DNA of 11,774 nt, from assembly GCA_039208045.1 (NCBI GenBank), contig JBCCRH010000166.1:1-11774 (forward strand), in the 5' to 3' direction. Positions 7,147-11,774 of this stretch are shown here, piece after piece (the stretch's first letter is position 1; the number at the start of each line of letters is the position of its first letter). A model generated the notes under the pieces. The model was not told where the DNA came from. It was given only the letters and a program-made list of their open reading frames with translations, and did no database searches. Made by a program: the position numbers and the translations under genes. This DNA comes from JBCCRH01 sp039208045. GTDB taxonomy: Bacteria; Bacteroidota; Bacteroidia; Chitinophagales; Saprospiraceae.

Positions 7147-7689
7147 ATGCGATTATTGAATGTAGCATTAGTATTCAGTTTTTTTCTGTTGACCGCCTAT
7201 ACCGGTATTCAGGAGCTAGCCGCAGCCTGGCAGATCGACGAAGATTACAAGATTAAGTTCAGCACAGCCTCTGCCAGCGGCACTTTTGACCAATTACAGG
7301 GAACGATTGTGTTCGACGAAAACAATCTAGATGCATCCACAATGGACGTCCAAGTAGACGTCAACTCTATTAACACCGGCAACAGCACCAAGGACAAGCA
7401 TGCCCGTGGTGAGAGTTGGTTCGACGCGGCCTCCCACCCCAACATTACATTTCGTTCTAAGCAGTTCGAAAAAACCAGCGAAGGCTATGCCGTTGTTGGT
7501 GATTTGAATATGCGGGGCGTACAAAAGGAGGTACGCATTCCTTTTACCTTTGAGCAACAATCAACCGGAGGTTTATTTGTAAGTAGCTTCGAAGTAAAGC
7601 GTAAGGATTATGGCATCAAAGGCCCCTTGATGGGCTTTGTGGTGGGTAAGACGCTGCAAGTAGACCTTCGGGTTCCTGTGACGAAATAA
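7147..7689 (+). CDS. YceI-family periplasmic protein
   Basis: This 180-residue protein has a signal peptide (MRLLNVALVFSFFLLTAYTG, cut probably near AAA at 25-27) and then the YceI lipocalin-like fold: WQIDEDYKIKFSTASASGTF, the central strand-loop HARGESWFDAASHPNITFRS (85-104) and VVGDLNMRGVQKEVRIPF (116-133), ending with VGKTLQVDLRVPV. YceI proteins form an extended beta-barrel whose known members bind isoprenoid quinones or similar amphiphilic molecules. The gene lies 68 bp after the DUF2141 gene and is the last before a strong terminator. Placement after an RND pump suggests a carrier or scavenger of a hydrophobic ligand, but that link is inference. The family assignment is confident and the length normal. 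Confidence 0.9.
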   Translation: MRLLNVALVFSFFLLTAYTGIQELAAAWQIDEDYKIKFSTASASGTFDQLQGTIVFDENNLDASTMDVQVDVNSINTGNSTKDKHARGESWFDAASHPNITFRSKQFEKTSEGYAVVGDLNMRGVQKEVRIPFTFEQQSTGGLFVSSFEVKRKDYGIKGPLMGFVVGKTLQVDLRVPVTK

Positions 7690-7693
7690 GGGC

Positions 7694-7726
7694 CTCGACT
7701 CAGTTCGACTGCGCTCACTGAGCGAG
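7694..7726. repeat. Imperfect palindromic repeat unit
   Basis: CTCGACTCAGT (7694-7704) pairs with ACTGAGCGAG (7717-7726): ten base pairs with one bulged A at 7698 and a 12-nt loop TCGACTGCGCTC. No T-tract follows on either strand, and a separate complete terminator lies downstream, so termination is not its obvious role. Its compact GC-rich palindromic form, located just after a stop codon between convergent genes, fits a REP-like dispersed repeat. Dispersal cannot be tested within this window. Confidence 0.5.
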
Positions 7727-7760
7727 ACAAGACATATATGCAATTTTTATCCTGTTTTTT

Positions 7761-7796
7761 GCCCTTTCCCGCCTCAGGTGGAGAAAGGGCTTTTTT
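7761..7796 (+). terminator. Rho-independent terminator of the efflux/YceI unit
   Basis: GCCCTTTC (7761-7768) and GAAAGGGC (7783-7790) form a perfect 8-bp stem with a 14-nt loop, followed directly by TTTTTT (7791-7796). This is a classic intrinsic terminator for + transcription, 71 bp after the YceI stop. On the - strand the hairpin is followed by A residues, so it should work in one direction only. Its T-tract overlaps the last codon (stop, 7795-7797) of the convergent response-regulator gene. Confidence 0.85.
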
Positions 7797-8508
7797 ATCC
7801 ATCTTGCAATCGAGGGAGTATTGTAGGCCGATACGACCGACCAATGGAAATCGGAATATCCTCTCCCAGAAAGACAAAGTCTTTATTGAAACGCTTTACA
7901 TGGGCGAGATTGATAATGAAAGAACGGTGGACGCGCAGGAAAAAGTCTTCAGGTAACTCCTGCTCTAGAGTTGACAGGGGAACGGCAGGCGTATATTTCT
8001 GCTTGGTCGTGACGATGGCGCAGCGGTTGCGAATAGCTTCTAAATAGAGTATATCAGCATAAGGAATTCGGATACGGTTGCGCTGGATTTTTATGATTAG
8101 GAAGCCACTTAGCGAGCTTGTAGTAGCAGGAGTGGTGGGTTGGTCAGCAAGCTGTAAGAGCTTGCCTGCACAACGTAAGAATCGTTCAAACCCAATAGGC
8201 TTGAGTAAGAAGTCAACTACATCTAGCTCAAAGCCTTCATAGGCAAAATTGCGGTGTGCCGTAGTGAGTACAGTGAGCGGGCGCTTCTTGAGCATTTTTA
8301 ATAAAGAAAGACCTGATAGCTGCGGCATGCGAATATCGAGAAAGAGCACATCGCATGCGATTTTTTCTAGCTCCAAGTACGCTTCTACACCAGAATAGAA
8401 AACGGCAGTGACCTCTAGCCCATCCACCTGCTCTATGTGGCGCTTCAAAACGCGAACGGCAATTTCTTCATCATCGATGATGACGCATTGTAAAGGTGGG
8501 CGACTCAT
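7795..8508 (-). CDS. LytTR-family response regulator
   Basis: This 237-residue cytoplasmic regulator has a receiver domain at ~7-120: acidic pocket IIDDEE (Asp12-Asp13), phospho-acceptor Asp58 in VLFLDIRMPQLSG, Thr82/Thr83, and Lys103 in LLKP. A LytTR DNA-binding domain follows at ~137-235, with IPYADILYLEAIRNRCAIVT and FLRVHRSFIIN. The ATG at 8508-8506 directly follows the kinase stop codon (TAG|ATG), so translation is probably coupled and the two are partners. All catalytic residues expected of an active receiver are present. LytTR proteins bind direct repeats upstream of target genes; I could not find a convincing pair in the nearby divergent gap. The target might be the barrel gene at 9786, by position only. 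Confidence 0.94.
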   Translation of the reverse strand: MSRPPLQCVIIDDEEIAVRVLKRHIEQVDGLEVTAVFYSGVEAYLELEKIACDVLFLDIRMPQLSGLSLLKMLKKRPLTVLTTAHRNFAYEGFELDVVDFLLKPIGFERFLRCAGKLLQLADQPTTPATTSSLSGFLIIKIQRNRIRIPYADILYLEAIRNRCAIVTTKQKYTPAVPLSTLEQELPEDFFLRVHRSFIINLAHVKRFNKDFVFLGEDIPISIGRSYRPTILPRLQDG

Positions 8509-9588
8509 CTAGGCAAGATTTAGTGCGTGCTGAGGTACTTGCTCTAGCTCAACCTGTAGGTAAACCTCGTACAATTCGTTGGCTTCAATCCTTAGCTGAT
8601 AGCGATTGGGATAGCGCATTTGGAGTCGTTTTTGAACGGTTTCAAGTCCTATTCCTGAAGCACCCTGCTCGCCAATAGCGTCAGATTTGTAGGTATTTTG
8701 AATACACAGTTCCAGCATGTTTCCGCTTACTTGTACACTTACGTAAATGCTAGATTGCATGGGGTTTTTGCCAGGGCCGTGTTTAAAGGCATTTTCTACA
8801 AAAGGTAGCAATAAATGGGGCACGATTAGTAAGTCCGGCATCGCTTCTGGCCATTCTACTTCCAGCAAAAGCTTGCGCTGATAACGCAGCTTTTCCATCT
8901 GTATATAGTCTTGGATATGCTGGAGTTCTCGCTGTAGCGAAACGTATTCTTCTTCACTTTCGTACAGCATATAGCTCATCATATCTGATAGCGTGACGAT
9001 TGATTCGGCGGAGTTGGGGTGATTCTCTAACACCATGCCGTAGAGGCTATTGAGGGTGTTGAACAGGAAGTGCGGACGTACTTGGTTCTTTAGATATTTG
9101 AGCTCGGTCTCAATCTTTTCCTTTTGGAGTGCAAAGAGGCGTGCTTGTTCGTGGCGAAAATTCTGCAAGAATTTAATAGCTACTACCAAACCTGAAATGT
9201 GAATCAATTGAATGCACCAATGCACGGCATCCGCAAAAAAGCCGTTGTAGATTTTTTGCTTCAGAATGACTGGGTAGACAAAATTTATATCCACCACAAT
9301 CAGTAGGCCACTAAACACCACAAAAAAGAAGAGGTAGCTAGCGAGAAAAGCGAGATACCTACGCGGATACAGGTATTTTGGTAACAACCAATACGCGACG
9401 AGGTAGGAAAAGCCAATCTTTACAGGCAGTACCGACAGCTCAAAGGCTAGCCATTGCCAGTAGGTCCAGAATGGCATCATCACCGCATTCACTACACTCA
9501 GAAAAATCGTCCACGCCGACCAATAAAAAAGGTGCCGAGAAAGGCGCTCCCAGTTCCACTCCTGGTAAATGTTAAACCATTTATTCAT
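8509..9588 (-). CDS. Sensor histidine kinase, His_kinase/LytS (PF06580) type
   Basis: This 359-residue inner-membrane kinase has about four transmembrane helices in its first 141 residues (roughly 22-42, 46-69, 78-99, 122-141), with no sizeable extracellular sensor domain. A short coiled coil (~145-168) leads to the phospho-acceptor motif LKNQVRPHFLFNTLNSLYG with His173. The ATP-binding part has the N box LPFVENAFKHG (Asn266) and the G box GASGIGLETVQKRL (309-322). The start at 9588 is chosen because MNKWFNIYQEW precedes the first helix naturally; the frame is open 33 codons further up to 9687, but that part looks non-coding. The gene abuts the LytTR regulator and diverges from a barrel protein gene. 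Signals for such kinases are generally unknown and may be membrane-embedded. Confidence 0.93.
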   Translation of the reverse strand: MNKWFNIYQEWNWERLSRHLFYWSAWTIFLSVVNAVMMPFWTYWQWLAFELSVLPVKIGFSYLVAYWLLPKYLYPRRYLAFLASYLFFFVVFSGLLIVVDINFVYPVILKQKIYNGFFADAVHWCIQLIHISGLVVAIKFLQNFRHEQARLFALQKEKIETELKYLKNQVRPHFLFNTLNSLYGMVLENHPNSAESIVTLSDMMSYMLYESEEEYVSLQRELQHIQDYIQMEKLRYQRKLLLEVEWPEAMPDLLIVPHLLLPFVENAFKHGPGKNPMQSSIYVSVQVSGNMLELCIQNTYKSDAIGEQGASGIGLETVQKRLQMRYPNRYQLRIEANELYEVYLQVELEQVPQHALNLA

Positions 9589-9785
9589 GCCGATTAAGAT
9601 ACATATTTCAACGAAAATGGAGCAAAAACCGGTACCAAAGGCTCCTTTTGGATGCTGAATAACGACTCTCGCACTCAAGCTGCACAAAGCGTACTTCCGT
9701 CCTGCTAAGGCCGCTATCTCGCACGAAGACCGTTACAGCCCTCAGGAGATGAGTTTCTTTAGCGTGAAGAAAATTGACTTGCCTT
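9589..9785. promoter_or_regulatory. Divergent intergenic region between kinase and barrel genes
   Basis: This 197-bp gap must hold the promoters of both divergent units. A small inverted repeat TTTCTT/AAGAAA (9754-9759 and 9767-9772, 7-nt loop) sits 13 bp before the barrel-gene ATG. No convincing Bacteroidota -33/-7 promoter pair and no pair of LytTR-type direct repeats was found. Short open frames on both strands here have no start or family match that I recognise. Confidence 0.35.
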
Positions 9786-11774
9786 ATGAAATGTTTATCT
9801 ATCCTTACCATCCTAACCCTTTTTTGCGCTCAGCTTACTGCCCAAGTCAGCCTTACTGGCAAAACGGTCGATGAGTCCGATGCTCCTATCGCTTATGCAA
9901 ATGTCCTGCTGCTCCAGCGAACAGACTCTACGCTAGTACGTGGGGCTATTTCCGAAGACGAAGGAACCTTTGTCATCGAGCAATGCCCAGTGGGCAGCTA
10001 TTTGCTCAAGGTCTCCTTTCTAGGCTATGAAGATTACTACCAATCCATAACCCTTGAGACGTCTCTTGACCTGGGCAAACTCCAGCTTTTAGCATCAAGT
10101 GCGCAACTCGCAGATGTGACCGTGACGGCCAAAAAGCCGCTTTACCAGCTTGCGCTGGATCGCTTAACGATCAACGTACAGGCCAATATTAGTACGGCTG
10201 GGGGAACGGCCTTGGAAGTCTTGGAGCGCTCCCCTGGTGTTATCGTAGATCGAGCTAGAAATATCCTTTCGATGGCAGGTCGCGATGGTGTAGTCATTAC
10301 AATCAACGGTCGGATGGCACGCCAGCCTATTGAGGCGCTACTACAGATGCTAGATGGCATGAATGCAGATAATGTAGAACGTATTGAGCTGATTAGCAAT
10401 CCACCAGCGCGCTTTGAGGCAGGCGGCAATGGCGGGGTTATCAATATCGTTTTGGTCAAACGAGCGGACGATGGGACGAATGGTGCTTTTTCGGCAACGC
10501 TGGGCTATGGGCCAGGGGGCGATAAGCAAGGGGCCTCTTTCAATATCAATCATCGGAAAGGCGCGTGGAATTGGTTTGCCAATCTATCGCTTAATCGCAA
10601 TAATCAAGAACAAACATTTACGAATGATCGCACGGTGGAAGAGGAAAGTGTACCCTTTGTTACTCGATCAGTTAGCGAACGCGATCCGGTAACTGCCAAT
10701 GGCGATTTGCGGGCTGGTGTAGATGTGTCTTTGGGTAAAAACACCACTTTGGGTGCCCTACTCACAGCATCTATCAATGAGTGGAATATGGATGCACTCA
10801 ATAAGGGCTTTATCCAAGAAGGAACTGAGCGCACTAACTTTTCTATTGCCAATCAAGAGCTAAGTCGTTGGCGCAGTCTGGGCGGAAATCTAAACCTAAC
10901 GCATCAGTTCAAACGCTCTACCATAACAGCGGACTTGGAACGCCTACACTACCGCCAATCAAACCCCGTAGATTACCAAGTAGAAGAACGAAATGCTAAT
11001 GAGCAGCTCCTCTCCACAGAAGCAATCAATGCAACAAAAGAAACGCCTGTCAATATTTGGGTATCGAGAGTTGATTTTGAGGATCCTATTACTGAGCACA
11101 TTAAGCTTAAGCTAGGAGCTAAAGGTATCTTCTCTAACCTCCAAAATACAGTGACCAATAACTTTGGCAGCAATGGCCTTTTTCAGGTAGAAGATGGACT
11201 CAACCAAGATGCCACTCTGGACGAAAATATTACTGCTGCTTATGTCTCTGCTGACTTTAAACTATCTACAAAAACCGACCTCAGCCTAGGCCTTCGCTAC
11301 GAATACACCGACCTTGAACTCAATAATAGCGATGGCAGCTCCATTCTGGATTTAGACTATGGCAATTTTTTCCCTACTGCCTTCCTAAGTCATCAATTCT
11401 CCGAGTCTTTCTCCGGCCAGCTATCCTATGGTCGCCGCATCAATCGGCCCACCTTCGGCAACCTGGCCCCTTTCGTTATTTTCCTTGACCCCACTACCTA
11501 TTTCTTCGGCAATATTGCCCTACAGCCCAGCTTTGGCAACAACTACAAAATAGACTTCATCTACCGCCAATACCTCCTCTCCTTCCAGTACAACGACGAG
11601 CACGACGCCATCTCTAACTTCCAGCCCACCCTACTCCCTGGCACCAACCAGCAAGTCTTCACCGCCCTCAACCTCGACTTCCAACGCTCCTTCACCATCA
11701 TGATCGGTGGCCCTATTAAACTAGCTGATTGGTGTAACCTACAAGTTAATCTGATGGGTAGACAACGCTCTCTA
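9786..11774 (+). CDS. TonB-dependent-receptor-like outer-membrane beta-barrel protein (3' end outside window)
   Basis: The frame is open without a stop for 663 codons to the window edge; family members are usually about 750-850 residues, so perhaps 100-200 residues are missing. The signal peptide MKCLSILTILTLFCAQLTA is cut before Gln20. Residues ~21-103 form a carboxypeptidase-regulatory-like beta-sandwich (LTGKTVDESDAPIAYANVLL, GSYLLKVSFLGYEDY). A plug-like domain at ~120-225 follows, with ERSPGVIVDRARNILSMAG, VVITINGR and ELISNPPARFEAGGNGGVIN. The rest is beta-barrel of the OMP_b-brl_3 type with alternating strands such as LRAGVDVSLGKNTTLGALL and FSGQLSYGRRINRPTFGNL. No clear TonB box was seen. 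ATG 9786 gives the signal peptide, and an in-frame stop lies at 9765. The gene is divergent from the kinase/regulator pair. The ligand is unknown. Confidence 0.92.
   Translation, partial: MKCLSILTILTLFCAQLTAQVSLTGKTVDESDAPIAYANVLLLQRTDSTLVRGAISEDEGTFVIEQCPVGSYLLKVSFLGYEDYYQSITLETSLDLGKLQLLASSAQLADVTVTAKKPLYQLALDRLTINVQANISTAGGTALEVLERSPGVIVDRARNILSMAGRDGVVITINGRMARQPIEALLQMLDGMNADNVERIELISNPPARFEAGGNGGVINIVLVKRADDGTNGAFSATLGYGPGGDKQGASFNINHRKGAWNWFANLSLNRNNQEQTFTNDRTVEEESVPFVTRSVSERDPVTANGDLRAGVDVSLGKNTTLGALLTASINEWNMDALNKGFIQEGTERTNFSIANQELSRWRSLGGNLNLTHQFKRSTITADLERLHYRQSNPVDYQVEERNANEQLLSTEAINATKETPVNIWVSRVDFEDPITEHIKLKLGAKGIFSNLQNTVTNNFGSNGLFQVEDGLNQDATLDENITAAYVSADFKLSTKTDLSLGLRYEYTDLELNNSDGSSILDLDYGNFFPTAFLSHQFSESFSGQLSYGRRINRPTFGNLAPFVIFLDPTTYFFGNIALQPSFGNNYKIDFIYRQYLLSFQYNDEHDAISNFQPTLLPGTNQQVFTALNLDFQRSFTIMIGGPIKLADWCNLQVNLMGRQRSL

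Noticed and set aside
9589..9687. 33-codon upstream extension of the histidine kinase
   Set aside because: The extra segment resembles no kinase N-terminus; the Met at 9588 directly precedes the first membrane helix.
9589..9785. LytTR-type direct-repeat binding site
   Set aside because: ACCGTTACA near 9729 partly resembles a half-site, but no second copy lies at helical spacing.
9608..9811. 67-codon frame on the - strand across the divergent gap
   Set aside because: It overlaps the start and signal peptide of the barrel gene and has no family resemblance.
9749..9877. Short + strand frame beginning MSFFSVKKIDLPYE
   Set aside because: It looks protein-like at first, but it overlaps the barrel gene in another frame, ends after about 40 codons and has no supporting domain.

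Overview
The window looks like a chromosomal segment of a Bacteroidota bacterium, possibly a Saprospiria/Lewinella-like lineage. The phylum call rests on gene content: a His_kinase/LytTR two-component pair, a TonB-receptor-like barrel protein with an N-terminal carboxypeptidase-regulatory-like domain, a DUF2141 protein, and start sites without clear GGAGG ribosome binding sites. The class-level guess is weak, and no RNA gene, insertion sequence or CRISPR array was seen.

Left part (1-7796, all on +): the 3' part of a TetR-family repressor gene is followed by a 125-bp AT-rich gap with two identical 20-bp palindromes, the likely operators. Next comes a tripartite RND efflux set in the order lipoprotein adaptor, inner-membrane RND permease, outer-membrane TolC-like channel. 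A 252-bp non-coding stretch rich in inverted repeats separates permease and channel. Two small exported proteins (DUF2141 and YceI families) follow closely. The block ends at a strong intrinsic terminator (7761-7796), preceded by another palindromic repeat. The simplest reading is one TetR-controlled efflux unit with two periplasmic accessory proteins, perhaps handling a hydrophobic compound; that role is inference.

Right part (7795-11774): on the - strand, a four-helix membrane histidine kinase (His_kinase/LytS type) and a LytTR response regulator abut as TAG|ATG with no spacer. Divergent from them across 197 bp is a large outer-membrane barrel protein gene, which runs off the right edge and is open over 663 codons. 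The arrangement suggests, without proving, that the two-component pair regulates the barrel gene or responds to its state.

Nothing here is clearly a new defence or mobile system. The points most worth checking are the twin operator palindromes, the structured insert inside the efflux operon, the coupling of DUF2141 and YceI genes to an RND pump, and the kinase/regulator/receptor module.
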